In this document: positions 13,519 through 24,041 of the stretch, piece by piece | Layout: every line of letters starts with the position of its first letter | How positions within the stretch are numbered: position 1 is the first letter of the stretch | DNA from: Oscarella lobularis | Taxonomy: Eukaryota > Porifera > Homoscleromorpha > Homosclerophorida > Oscarellidae | DNA length: 64,000 nt | Direction: 5' to 3' | Assembly: GCF_947507565.1 (NCBI RefSeq) | Contig: NC_089180.1 | Coordinates: 1,984,001-2,048,000, forward strand | The notes under the pieces: generated by a model | What the model was told of the DNA's origin: nothing | The model's input: the letters and a program-made list of their open reading frames with translations, nothing else | The model's database searches: none | Program-made: the position numbers and the translations under genes

Positions 13519-15981
13519 TAAATTTGATACTGAGTCCTTTGTAATCGAAGATTAGGCCCTCAATTTAATATTTACGCCCTGTGAATCAAAGATTAGGCCC
13601 TCAATTTATTATTTGGCCTTTAGAATTAAAGGTTAGGCCCTAAATTTAATACTCAGGCGTGTACAGTTAAAGATTAGGCCCTCAATTTAATATTTAGGCC
13701 CTGTGAATCAAAGATTAGGCCCTAAATTTAAAGTTTAGGTCTTTAGAATCAAAGATTAGGCCCTCATATTAATATTTTGCCTTTAGAATCAAAGATTATG
13801 CCCTAAATATAATACTGAGGCGTGTACAGTTAAAGATTAGACCCTCAATTTAAAGTTTAGGTATTTAGAATCAAAGATTAGGCCCTCAAATTAATAATTT
13901 GCCTTTAGAATCAAAGATTATGCCCTTCATTTAATACTGAGTCCTTAGAATGAAAGATTAGGCCCTCTTTTTAATATTTATGCCCTGTGAATCAAAGATT
14001 AGGCCCTCAATTTAATATTTGGTCTTTAGAATCAAAGATTAGGCCCTAAATTTGATACTGAGTCCTTTGTAATCAAAGATTAGGCCCTCAATTTAATATT
14101 TACGCCCTGTGAATCAAAGATTAGGCCCTCAATTTATTATTTGGCCTTTAGAATTAAAGATTAGGCCCTAAATTCAATACTCAGGCGTGTACAGTTAAAG
14201 ATTAGGCCCTCAATTTAATATCTAGGCCCTGTGAATCAAAGATTAGGCCCTAAATTTAAAGTTTAGGTCTTTAGAATCAAAGATTAGGCCCTAAATATAA
14301 TACTGAGTCCTTAGATTTAAAGATTAGGCCCTCAATTTAATATTTAGGCCCTGTGAATCAAAGATTAGGCCCTCAATTTAATATTTAAGCTTTTAGGATA
14401 AAAGATTAGGCCCTCAATTTAATATTTAGGCCCTGTGAATCAAAGATTAGGCCCTCAATTTAATATTTAGGCCCTGTGAATCAAAGATTAGGCCCTCAAT
14501 TTAATATTTAGGCCCTGTGAATCAAAGATTAGGCCCTCAATTTAATATTTAAGCTTTTAGGATAAAAGATTAGGCCCTTAATTTAATATTTGGCTTTTGA
14601 TATCAAAGATTAGGCCTTGAATTTAATACTTAGGCCTTTAGAATCCAAGATTAGGCTCTCAATTTAATATTGAGGCCCTCTGAATCAAAATTAGACCCTG
14701 AATTTAAAGTTTAGATCTTTAGAATCAAAAATTAGGCCCTCAATTTATTATTTGGCCTTTAGAATTAAAAATTAGTCCCTAAATTTAATACTCAGGCGTG
14801 TACAGTTAAAGATTAGGCCCTCAATTTAAAGTTTAGGTATTTAGAATCAAAGATTAGGCCCTCAAATTAATAATTTGCCTTTAGAATCAAAGATTATGCC
14901 CTACATTTAATACTGAGTCCTGAGAATGAAAGATTAGGCCCTCTTTTTATTATTTAGGCCCTGTGAATCAAACATTAGGCCCTCAATTTAATATTTGGTC
15001 TTTAGAATCAAAGATTAGGCCCTAAATTTGATACTGAGTTCTTTGTAATCAAAGATTAGGCCCTCAATTTAATATTTACGCCCTGTGAATCAAAGATTAG
15101 GCCCTCAATTTATTATTTGGCCTTTAGAATTAAAGAATAGGCCCTAAATTCAATACTCAGGCGTGTACAGTTAAAGATTAGGCCCTCAATTTAATATTTA
15201 GGCCCTGTGAATCAAAGATTAGGCTCTAAATTTAAAGTTTAGGTCTTTAGAATCAAAGATTAGGCCCTAAATATAATACTGAGTCCTTAGATTTAAAGAT
15301 TAGGCCCTCAATTTAATATTTAGGCCCTGTGAATCAAAGATTAGGCCCTCAATTTAATATTTAAGCTTTTAGGATAAAAGATTAGGCCCTCAATTTAATA
15401 TTTAGGCCCTGTGAATCAAAGATTAGGCCCTCAATTTAATATTTAAGCTTTTAGGATAAAAGATTAGGCGCTCAATTTAATATTTAGGCCCTGTGAATCA
15501 AAGATTCTCCTCTGAATTTAATACTTAAGCCTTTAGAATCAAAGATTAGGCCCTTAATTTAATATTTAGGCCCTGTGAATCAAAAATTAGGCCCTGAATT
15601 TAAAGTTTAGGTCTTTAGAATCAAAGATTAGGCCTTCAAATTAATATTTGGCCTTTAGAATCAAAGATTAGGCCCTAAATTTGATACTAAGTCCTTTTGA
15701 ATCAAAGATTAAGCCCTCAATTTAATATGTACGCCCTGTGAATCAAAGATTAGTCCCTCAATTTAATATTTGGCCTTTAGAATCAAAGATGAGGCCCTGA
15801 ATTTAATACTGAGGCCTTTAGAATCAAAGATTAGGCCCTCAATTTAATACTTACGCCCTGTGAATCAAAGATTGAGCCCTCAATTTAAGATTTGGCTTTT
15901 AGAATCAAAGATTAGGCCCTGAATTTAATAGTGAGGCCTTTAGAATAAAAGATGAGGCCCTCATCGTAATATTTAGGCCCT
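13519..15981. repeat. 41-bp satellite array (family R2)
   Basis: About 60 tandem copies of a 41-bp unit typified by AATCAAAGATTAGGCCCTCA followed by ATTTAATATTTAGGCCCTGTG. Several sub-variants (TTTAGAATC, GTGTACAGTTAAAG) recur in a higher-order pattern: the block at about 13,520-14,330 is repeated at about 15,010-15,300. The array abuts a truncated exon on the left and R1-type repeats on the right. Confidence 0.95.
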
Positions 15982-16202
15982 GCCGGAATGTATAAACCGC
16001 CTGCCAGCGGAGTACGTACACCTCTTGCCGGAATATATACATCGCCCTCCGGCGGAGTACGTACACCACTCTCCGTAACATATACACCGCCTGCCGGCGG
16101 AGTACGTACACCACTTGCCGGAATATATACACCGCCTACCTCTTGCCGGAATATATACACCACTTCCCGGAATATATACACCGCCTGCAGGCGGAGTGCG
16201 TA
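15982..16202. repeat. second patch of R1-like minisatellite
   Basis: Units such as CCGGAATATATACACCGCCT followed by GCCGGCGGAGTACGTACACCAC are clearly related to the 1-3,728 array but use CACC in place of the ATAT/CAAC variants. The patch is cut by the assembly gap. Confidence 0.9.
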
Positions 16203-16402
16203 NNNNNNNNNNNNNNNNNNNNNNNNNNNNNNNNNNNNNNNNNNNNNNNNNNNNNNNNNNNNNNNNNNNNNNNNNNNNNNNNNNNNNNNNNNNNNNNNNN
16301 NNNNNNNNNNNNNNNNNNNNNNNNNNNNNNNNNNNNNNNNNNNNNNNNNNNNNNNNNNNNNNNNNNNNNNNNNNNNNNNNNNNNNNNNNNNNNNNNNNNN
16401 NN
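16203..16402. other. assembly gap (200 N)
   Basis: Exactly 200 N. A round number marks a fixed-size scaffold gap, so true length and even adjacency of the two sides are unknown. Confidence 0.99.
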
Positions 16403-16632
16403 GCATTGATTCTGCATCAATGCAGCATTGATTCTGCATCAATGCAGCATTGATTTTTCATGGATTCTACATCGATTCTGCATTAATGCAGAATTTGTTC
16501 TCAATCAATGCAGCACTGATTCTGCATTGATTCTGCATCGTTTATGCATCAATGCAGCATTGATTCTGCATTCTGTATATATGCAGAATCAATGCTGCAT
16601 TGATGCAGAATCAATGCTACATTAATGCAGAA
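16403..16632. repeat. 22-bp palindromic satellite (family R3), first patch
   Basis: Tandem TGCATCAATGCAGCATTGATTC units. The unit is built from the near-palindromes TGCATCAATGCA and GAATCAATGCTGCATTGATTC, so the array switches orientation internally (about 16,575). The same family reappears at 21,613-22,330. Confidence 0.9.
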
Positions 16633-16892
16633 TCGAGCAGCAACGCTGTCTCGGACAAATTCTTCGAGATTCTCGTCTTCCAAAAAAGACATTGAGAATA
16701 TCTAGATGATGTGATTAGAAGGCGTGTCTGGCGTGATTAGGAATTTTGACCCCGCTAGCCGGCGCCAACAACCAGCGAAGGTGCAATTATCAATTTTCAA
16801 TTTGTGCATTGATTGAAAATTGAATGTTGCCAACGACAAAGAGTGCAAAAGCAATTTGGAATATCAAAATGCTAAGCAGATTATAGCAGAGC
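16633..16892. other. unique 260-bp island between satellites
   Basis: Non-repetitive. A short open stretch at 16,633-16,690 could be an exon remnant, but I cannot assign it. It holds a small inverted repeat, TTATCAATTTTCAATTTGTG then GATTGAAAATTGA, at about 16,785-16,825. Confidence 0.4.
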
Positions 16893-17478
16893 GGTGGCTC
16901 TCATTGGTCAAATGGGCTCTCCTTTGTCAAATGGGCTCTCATTGGTCAAATGGGCTGTCTTTGATCAAATTGTAAAATGAGCTCTCATTGGTCAAATGGG
17001 CTCTCCTTGGCCAAACAAGCTCTCTTTGGTCAAATGGGCTCTCTTTGGTCAATTGGGCGCTCTTTGGTCAAATGGGCTCTCTTTAGTCAAATGGGGTCTC
17101 CTTGGTCTAATGGGCTCTGATTGGTCAAATGAGCTCTCATTGGTCAAATGGGCTCTCATTGGTCAAATGGGCTCTCATTGGTCAAATGGGCTCTCTTTGG
17201 TCAAATGGGCTCTCATTGGTCAAATGGGCTTTCATTGGTCAAATAGGCTCTCATTGGTCAAATGGGCTCTCATTTGTCAAATAGGCTCTCATTGGTCAAA
17301 TGGTCAAATGGGCTCTCATTGGTCAAATGGGCTCTTCTTGGTCAAATAGGCTCTCCTTGGTCAAATGGGCTCTTATTGGTCAAATGGTCAAATGGTCAAA
17401 TGGGCTCTCATTGTTCAAATGGGCTCAACTCGGTCAAAAGGGGGTCTTCTTGGTCAAATGGGCTCTCCTTGGTCAAGT
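16893..17478. repeat. 19-bp satellite (family R4), left patch
   Basis: About 30 copies of TTGGTCAAATGGGCTCTCA/T. Same unit at 20,115-20,434 and 21,436-21,612. The left patch is interrupted at 17,478 by the retroelement. The final unit reads GGTCAAGT instead of the usual GGTCAAAT. Confidence 0.95.
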
Positions 17479-20114
17479 TAGTATATTATCGGTAAACATA
17501 AATGAAGGGGTGGGTTAGACAGAACGGGTAAGGGCAGACTATTACGACCAACGAAAATGTAAAAGAGGGAAGGGGTATGTGTGAGACGAAGTTAGATGCA
17601 GTTAGTGAAGGTCACTGCCAAAGCACCGAATATCGGTGTTGGCGGGAAGTGACGAGGCGCGGGTCGCCGAGCATGGAAAGATGGCCTTGATTTTGTTGAG
17701 AATGATGGTAGCATTGCCACGCTGGAGACCCACCGATAGACGTTTGCGCCAGTAATTGACGAATGCGGCGCGATCGTTGACAAAGTCGATGGAAGGACGA
17801 ACGGCGGCCTTGCGGAAGAAGTCCCGAGCAATGGGGCTCCAACGGCCGTACACCTCCATGACGAGAGGGTCAAAGAGGTAGCCGAGGGAACCAGCCACTG
17901 CCCGGTACTTGTCGACCTTCTTTTGATCTTTTTGGGTCGCCGCAAAGCCGGAGACATTCGCCGCTTGAGATTGAACGTTCACCCCTAGGGGGTGCGTGAT
18001 GCTGACGTCGAGAAGAATCTTTTTTCCTTGATCGAAGTTATAAACGCCAATGTCCGGTCTTTTCTTGTCGGAAAATTCGTTGGACTTCTCTAGCTCGCAG
18101 CGGAAGTTGACTGATCGCAGCATGCGGAACCAGATGTCTTGTACCATGTCATGACGACGAATCGCTCCGCCATCCTTAGGACATGTCATGACATGGTACC
18201 CTCTGGCATCGCAGACGACTCCGCAGTTGCAAAGTTGGATTTGCCGAAGCATGGGGACATCTAGGGAGACTGCCGTTTGAAATTCAGCATTAGAAAACGT
18301 CAGCTCCCTCGACTCAGGAATAGCGTCCAACCAAGCTCCGGCTTCAGAGCAACCTGCACTGCGAAGGCGAGCACGAGAAGCTGTTGGTACTGAGTCGAGC
18401 AGGTCTTCAAGCTCAGCAGAAAGGCAATCGCTGGTGAGGCGCTTTTGAAGCTTTTGAGGAGCATCACACAGGCTTTGAAGAGATGGAAAATCCGACGCAA
18501 TTGATGGAATTTTCTGCTGTAGCGAAGAGAGAGTCGAATGTAAATGGCCGTCGTACAAACCACTTAAGGCGACGACGGCGACATCAGGCATCTCCGACTG
18601 CAACTCCTCCAAGCGGGCCGGAAGAGCCACGAGAGACGCCGCCCAGGAGCCTAAGAAGGCACAAGGCGACGTCAACACAGCGGACGACAATCCCAACCCG
18701 CCCTGAGAGAGGCGCAGTCGGATCTGCCTGATTTGAGGAACTTGCAACTGACAGCCGATGATAGATTGAAAAGTTGCTTGGATGTTGGAGTCAAACTGCG
18801 ATGCGGCGAGGCGAATGAAAGATGGCGGCGTAGCTCGTAGAAGATGGTTAATACTTGTAACTCCACAATAGCGGAGAAGTAGCATCGCAGTTTGATGGCT
18901 GGTCAGACGGCGAAGTTGGGTGAGAAAACGATCTTGCTTTTCGACGAACCATGAGCAGAACTCGCCGGCAAAGGCCTCTGACCCCACGGGGCAGCCCAAG
19001 ATGGACAGGCCCGAAGTGAGGAAGGGGATGTCCGCGAGGGACCAATCAGGATCGTCGACAAAGCTGAACGCCTCACATTTATCGGGACGAATCATCAAGC
19101 CGATTTCCTTCATTGAAGTCTGCAAGGTTGAAAATGCAGAGACGACTTGATTTTTTGGCCCGGCGATGACAGCGTCGTCGAGGTAGCTCATCACCAATCC
19201 CGGCGACACACCCCGAGAAGCCGACTGCAAACAGGGCTGCAAAGCGAGCGCAAACAGGAAAGGACCCATAGGATCTCCCTGCTGCACACCCTCCGCAGAC
19301 TGAATACAGCGAACTCCATCGGAGTGTAGGAAGGAAAGAGCTGGCGGGACGATGTAGCATGCAGCGACGAAGGCATAGAGCGCAGGAAAATGCTGCGCTA
19401 CTTGACGAAGAAATTGTGGACGCGAGACAGAGTTGAAAGCATTCTTCGCGTCCGTTTTTAAGATGATCCAATTCGGATGTTGGCTCGCGCAGAGCTGAAG
19501 AAGGTGCACCAGATGTTCTGCACCTCCCGGAGTGGCGACGCCGAATTGAAAGGGCGAGAAAAAGGCTGCAATCTGCTCCTTTCGAAGGGAAAGCGCCAGT
19601 TTCGCCACACACCTCCGGAAAGCACTCCCAATTGCAATTGGGCGAACATCGGATGCATTCTTCCGCAAAGCAATTAAGCGGGCTCCGGCGAACGCTGTAC
19701 TTGCTGGGGATGGAATGCGTCCAGCCAAGAACAAATTGCAGACTTGCAAGAAGTTCGTCAGCACAGCATCGTCGTCGAGAAAAAGACGAAAGTGTTCAAA
19801 CCTCCAACCATCGCAACCCGGACCAGAACCCCGAGGAGAACCACGAAGAACTGAACGCAGGGCGACGGCAGAGGCCTGAACAGGAGGAGTGTCGACGGAC
19901 GCCCGAGTAACGACAGACGAAGCGGGCGGATGTTTTGCCTGCAACTTGCGAAACGTTTCATCTGACGGCGAGGCCAAACCCGAGCTGGTCAGGAGATTGG
20001 CTGCTCGAGATATTTCACCATGACGAACTTTCTTCTCCACCGCTGCCAAGACATGCGGCGGAAGAGAAACATCATCATGAGAGTCATCCTCATCCTGCGG
20101 CGGACCCGACCGAG
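17479..20114 (-). mobile_element. restriction-like-endonuclease non-LTR retrotransposon inserted in R4 satellite
   Basis: A 2.64-kb insertion in the minus orientation splits the 19-bp satellite. Both flanks carry the direct repeat TCAAGT (17,473-17,478 and 20,115-20,120). This is a variant of the satellite's TCAAAT, consistent with a 6-bp target-site duplication. The minus-strand 3' end (about 17,479-17,601) is a non-coding tail with no poly-A. The 5' end cuts directly into the ORF, so the copy is 5' truncated: no N-terminal DNA-binding fingers are present. Elements of the R2/NeSL/CRE type with an RLE domain are known for targeted insertion, and a satellite-targeting member would fit. Confidence 0.75.
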
Positions 20115-20130
20115 TCAAGTGGGCTCTCAT
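17602..20130 (-). CDS. reverse transcriptase / restriction-like endonuclease protein
   Basis: An uninterrupted 842-codon frame, though its first six codons come from the satellite, so the true start is lost. In order: a fingers/palm region with GPGCDGWRFEHFR (about residue 105), the TDAKNAFN motif (about 235), QGDPMGPFLFAL (about 290) and the catalytic YLDD box (codons at 19,174-19,185, residues 316-319). A C-x-C/H/C cluster follows (CNCGVVCDARGYHVMTC, about 635-650), then RPDIGVYN and LLDVSITHP (about 690-710), the PD-(D/E)XK-like restriction endonuclease. The RT, CCHC, endonuclease order is that of R2-class non-LTR elements. It is predicted to nick its target and prime reverse transcription there. 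The clean frame suggests recent insertion. Confidence 0.85.
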   Translation of the reverse strand: MRAHLTRSGPPQDEDDSHDDVSLPPHVLAAVEKKVRHGEISRAANLLTSSGLASPSDETFRKLQAKHPPASSVVTRASVDTPPVQASAVALRSVLRGSPRGSGPGCDGWRFEHFRLFLDDDAVLTNFLQVCNLFLAGRIPSPASTAFAGARLIALRKNASDVRPIAIGSAFRRCVAKLALSLRKEQIAAFFSPFQFGVATPGGAEHLVHLLQLCASQHPNWIILKTDAKNAFNSVSRPQFLRQVAQHFPALYAFVAACYIVPPALSFLHSDGVRCIQSAEGVQQGDPMGPFLFALALQPCLQSASRGVSPGLVMSYLDDAVIAGPKNQVVSAFSTLQTSMKEIGLMIRPDKCEAFSFVDDPDWSLADIPFLTSGLSILGCPVGSEAFAGEFCSWFVEKQDRFLTQLRRLTSHQTAMLLLRYCGVTSINHLLRATPPSFIRLAASQFDSNIQATFQSIIGCQLQVPQIRQIRLRLSQGGLGLSSAVLTSPCAFLGSWAASLVALPARLEELQSEMPDVAVVALSGLYDGHLHSTLSSLQQKIPSIASDFPSLQSLCDAPQKLQKRLTSDCLSAELEDLLDSVPTASRARLRSAGCSEAGAWLDAIPESRELTFSNAEFQTAVSLDVPMLRQIQLCNCGVVCDARGYHVMTCPKDGGAIRRHDMVQDIWFRMLRSVNFRCELEKSNEFSDKKRPDIGVYNFDQGKKILLDVSITHPLGVNVQSQAANVSGFAATQKDQKKVDKYRAVAGSLGYLFDPLVMEVYGRWSPIARDFFRKAAVRPSIDFVNDRAAFVNYWRKRLSVGLQRGNATIILNKIKAIFPCSATRASSLPANTDIRCFGSDLH

Positions 20131-20434
20131 TGGTCAAATGTACTCTCTTTGGTCAAATTGACTCTCTTTGGTCAAATTGGCTCTCTTTGGTCTAACGGGC
20201 TCCCTTTGGTCAAATGGGCTCCCTTTGGTCAAATGGGCTCTCTTTGGTCAAATGTGCTCTCTTAAGTCAATTAGGCTGTCTTTGGTCAGATGGGCTCTCT
20301 TTGGTCTCTTTGGTCAAATGTACTCTCTTTGGTCAAATGTACTCTCTTTGGTCAAATTGGCTCTCTTTTGTCAAATGGGCTCTCTTTGGTCCAATGGGCT
20401 CTCTTTGGTCAAATTGGCTCTCTTTGGTCAAATC
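20115..20434. repeat. 19-bp satellite (R4), middle patch
   Basis: Continuation of the TTGGTCAAATGGGCTCTCTT array on the far side of the retroelement, about 17 copies, with more CTTT than CATT variants compared with the left patch. Confidence 0.95.
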
Positions 20435-20619
20435 CTCGTCCGAACGTTCGAATCCCCCGTTCGAACGTTCGTTCTAACCCTCGTTAATTAAGAATATTAG
20501 TCTAAATTTAGCTTGAAATTTTAGCTGCCGTCGCGGCGATCACATTTCTGGTGACGCGACAGCCAAAAAGGCCTGGCATGGGCGTCAAATCCGGGCAGCT
20601 CGTACGTCGTTAATATCGC
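20435..20619 (+). promoter_or_regulatory. probable promoter region of the PDS5-like gene
   Basis: Spacer between satellite and ATG. At 20,449-20,475 it has closely spaced GAACGTTC palindromes (CCGAACGTTCGAATC, then TTCGAACGTTCGTTC). Location upstream of a first exon suggests a promoter; no TATA box is obvious. Confidence 0.3.
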
Positions 20620-21435
20620 ATGGATCGAATGGACGCGAACGAGGCTCTCTCGAGCCTCGCGATACGTTGGGAACGGTTGCTGTTCAGCCTAGAGGTAGGC
20701 TGTCTCCTGTAGGTCGATTGCTCATGTCGTTTTTCGATCTCACGCGAGCGCAGAAGGCGGCGAAAACACTAGCAGCGTTCAAGGATCGCGACGGAGACCT
20801 CTCGTCGTCGCTGCTGTCGATTCGCGACTTCGGATCGTCTCTACTCTCGCCGAGAGTCGTCCAACACAAGAACTCGCTCGTTCGACTCGTCGCCGCCGTC
20901 TGCGCCGTCGAATTGTGCCGCGTTTTCGGCAGCAAAGTCGTTTTTCTGCCTCTCGAGACGCGACAGGTGAGCCGAGACGAACGAGGAAGGAGAAAAAAAA
21001 CGTTCATCGCGTGTGCAGACGCTCGTCCGTCTTTTCATTGGTCAGCTCGACTTCCGTGAGACGACGCGCGACGAAGGAAGTGTCATCTATCGTCGACGTC
21101 TGTGGGAGGCAAGTCAATCAACTGTTATTAATTATATAATTGAATTATGTTTTATAATAAGTTACTCGCTCGGAGCGGTGCCATGGCAATTTGTTCGTCG
21201 CATGGAGAGCAGTTGCTCACAGCTGTTTTCGACTGCGCGGGGTAAAATCCTCTTACGTTTTCGTATATCTTCAAATGTTTCATTTTCAGATATCTGAACC
21301 AATCACCGAGCCTCGCCAATGCGGCCGTGAAAATTGTGATTGATTTCGTACAAGAAGTACGTCCAATTTCAACGGGTTTCTTTGAGTCGCTGGCCAGACC
21401 TCTGACTCTGGGCGAAGAGGTGCACAAGATGCTCT
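20620..21435 (+). pseudogene. PDS5-like cohesin-associated protein, 5' exons only
   Basis: Exon 1 20,620-20,694 (MDRMDANEALSS), exon 2 20,754-20,966, exon 3 21,019-21,108, exon 4 21,162-21,241, exon 5 from 21,290. Phases join cleanly. The intron after exon 3 starts GCAAGT, a GC-AG intron. Exon 2 to 3 reads SLLSPRVVQHKNSLVRLVAA, then TLVRLFIGQL, the first HEAT repeats of PDS5 (known: 'LLHHKNKDVRLLVACCL ... LKDIF'). Exons 4-5 (LLARSGAMAICSSHGEQ, YLNQSPSLANAAVKIVIDF) align to the next repeats. PDS5 is normally well over 1,000 residues; here about 180 remain before the reading frame enters the 19-bp satellite at 21,436 without a splice donor. The exons look intact, so this could be a real gene cut by an assembly join. 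Confidence 0.6.
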
Positions 21436-21612
21436 TCTTCTCTTTGGTCAAATGTGCTCTCTTTGGTCAAATGGGCTCCCTTTAGTCAAATGGGCTCTCT
21501 TTGGTCAAATGTACTCTCTTTGGTCAAATGTACTCTTTGGTCAAATCTGCTCTCTTATGTCAAATGGGCTCTCTTTGGTCAAATGGGCTCTCTTTGGTCA
21601 AATGTGCTCTTC
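21436..21612. repeat. 19-bp satellite (R4), right patch
   Basis: Nine or so units directly fused to the PDS5-like exon on the left and to the 22-bp family on the right. Confidence 0.95.
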
Positions 21613-22330
21613 TGCATAAAGCTGCATAAATGCAGCAACTATTCTGCATAAATGCTCATTTATTCTGCAAAAATGCAGAATTTATTCTTCTTAAATGCAA
21701 GATTTATTCTGCATAAATGCTGTATTTTTTCTGCATAAATGCAGCAATTATTCTTCATAAATGCAGCATTTATTTTGCATTAACGCAGCATTGATTCTGC
21801 ATCAATGCAGCATTGATTCTGCATCAATGCTGCGTCAATGAAGCATTGATTCTGCATTGATTCTGCATCATTGCAGCATTGATTCTACGTCAATGCAGCA
21901 TTGATTCTGCATAAATTCTGCATCAATGTAGCATTCATTCTTCGTTCATTCTGCATCAATGCAGCATTGATTCAGCATTGATTCTGCATCAATGCAGCAT
22001 TGATTCTGCATTGATTCTGCATCAATGCAGCATCGATTCTGCATCAATGCAGCATTGATGCAGAATCAATTCAGCAAGGATTCTGCATTGATTTTGCAAT
22101 CTGCATATATGCAGAATCAATGCTGCATTAATGCAGAATCAATGCTGCATTGATGCAGAACTGATGCAGAATCAATGCTGCTTTGATGCAGAATCAATGC
22201 TGCATTGATGCTGAATCAATGCTGCATTGATGCAGACTCAATGCAGAATGAATGATTCATTGATGCAGACTCAATGCTATCAATGCAGCATTGATTCTGC
22301 ATTGATTCTGCATCAATGCAGCATCGATTC
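21613..22330. repeat. 22-bp palindromic satellite (R3), second patch
   Basis: TGCATAAATGCAGCA variants at the left end grade into TGCATCAATGCAGCATTGATTC units and then invert (GAATCAATGCTGCATTGATGCA) around 22,080. The right end fuses to a HEATR3 exon at about 22,331. Confidence 0.95.
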
Positions 22331-24041
22331 TGCGAAAGCGCTGGACGTCGACGTTCCGGCTCGAATGAAAGCTATTGGCCCTGATCTTGTAGCAGCCGAT
22401 GCTGGGGCGATGGAGGAAGCAGAAAAGGTACGACGAGAAGGACAAATCTGGTACTGTAACTGTGAACTCTTGTTGTTTCATAGTATCAAGAACGTAAGGA
22501 ATCAGATCAGGTGAGATTATTTTGGAACTGTTGTTCTCATATTTGCCTTTGTCCACTTACTCCATCGACAATCTTAGGCTAATATTTGTTGTTATCAAGA
22601 CATATTCTTTTCTTAGGTGTTAGATATTAGAATCGCGTTAGCAGCTCAGCAGCTAGCTTTAGAAATATTGGCAAACCTGTGCTGCAATAATGGTTAGTTA
22701 CGTATACGATATAGTTGAAAGTCTGCGACAGATGCCTTTAGACAGTAGTGATGATGGAGGTAGCTTCCCGTCAGAGTCGGACAGCGAAGTGGACGGAGTC
22801 GAGGAGGAGCAGAGTGGAAGTGGATTTGAATCAGTAAACAAGCATAAAATTGTTTTTCTCTTCTATTTTGGAACGTCTCTTTCTAGATGGCATTGAGTAT
22901 GTCTGTCGACAGTGTCGAGGCTGTTGTCAGTCACTGCCTACCAGAAAAGGTACCGCCTTAATTAATTATCTAATTTATAAGAATAGGATTAACGTGCGTA
23001 GACATTAGGCAAATGCCGATTTGCCGATCCGGCTGTTTATGAACTGTTGGGCGCCCATAAGCTCGGCCAGACACTTGTACAAAAGTTAGCGCATTCGCCG
23101 ACCGCGCGTCGTCTTCCTAACGTCTCTTCTCTTTTCAAGGCTGAATACCGTACAGTCCCGAGCATTGGTAGCGCTGCACAATATGCTCTCTGTGTTAGAC
23201 AGCGACGAGCTCAGTCGACCCGATTCGCTTGACAGCCTGTGGCCAAGTCTATTTAACTTGGCGACAGGAGTATCGGAAAAAGGCAGGCGCAGAAGAGGCC
23301 AAGCGAATTCACGTTTTTTATTGACCTTCTGTTCTAGGTCCATCTCGTTCAGACGAAGAATTTCTTGAAGCAGTGACTGGCGTTATGCGTTCGTTAGCAA
23401 AGAGACTACAATCGACGGGACATAAAGTGCTGTCTAGGCTTTTTGTGATCTCCCTGTAAGAAACGATTTCTTTCCTAGTGCGTTGAACCTGAGCAGATTA
23501 TCCGAATTGCCTCCGTGTGTCCAACGGTGGCTTTTCCGTCCGTGCGCGCCAATGTTGTAGGCCTACTTGGGGTCCTTGGGACGTCACTAGCTCAGCGTCC
23601 AGATGCCGCGGAGCTGCTTACAGTATGTACGCGTTTTTGTGGATACTAAAGCGATTCAGTGCCGCTCTGTGTCTCCTTGCACAGGTCGTCGGGAGCGCTC
23701 TGTGCAAAGCTGTATCTAGTGATACGGATCTCTGGGTTGTGGTCGAGGCTTTGGACGCCATTTTTGATGTTTTTGGCGGCGACGGCGACATCGTCTTGCC
23801 GACCGTCAAATTTTTGGGGTTACTACCCCAATTGGAAAGAGTAGCATCCGGTTTGAAGAAGAGGGTAGTATTACGTATTACGCTTTTTGTATGTGTAAAA
23901 AGCATGAGCGCGAGCTTTGTTTTTTTCTTTGTCTAGATTGCATCTAAGAGGAAGAGTCTCGGAGCTCGACTTCCAGTTGCTGAAAATGCCTGGACTAACC
24001 TGCCGCGTTTTATTACATACCTAAGGAAGGGAATCAAGTGA
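22331..24041 (+). CDS. HEATR3: HEATR3 (SYO1-like) ribosomal-protein import chaperone, 3' part
   Basis: Exons with short introns: 22,331-22,428, 22,485-22,510, 22,617-22,691, an acidic exon around 22,725-22,830, 22,888-22,949, about 23,002-23,080, 23,156-23,268, 23,357-23,420, 23,480-23,620, 23,688-23,870 and 23,937-24,041 (stop TGA). Diagnostic matches to animal HEATR3: IALAAQQLALEILANLCC, an acidic SSDDGG tract, SRALVALHNMLSVLD, DEEFLEAVTGVMRSLAK, VRANVVGLLGVLGTSLAQ and VVEALDAIFDVFGGDGD. HEATR3 escorts uL5/uL18 to the nucleus for 5S RNP assembly. Only the C-terminal two thirds or less is present; the first exon is fused to satellite R3. The phase at the acidic exon is unresolved. Confidence 0.75.

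Noticed and set aside
13519-15981. Regularly spaced repeats that could suggest a CRISPR array
   Set aside because: Units are contiguous without unique spacers, and the genes around are eukaryotic; it is a satellite.
15912-16453. Open frames crossing the N block
   Set aside because: They are only open because N codons are translated as X.
16996-20491. Frames encoding repeated LVKWALFGQMGSLWSN in the 19-bp array
   Set aside because: Pure translation of the R4 satellite with no stop in one phase.
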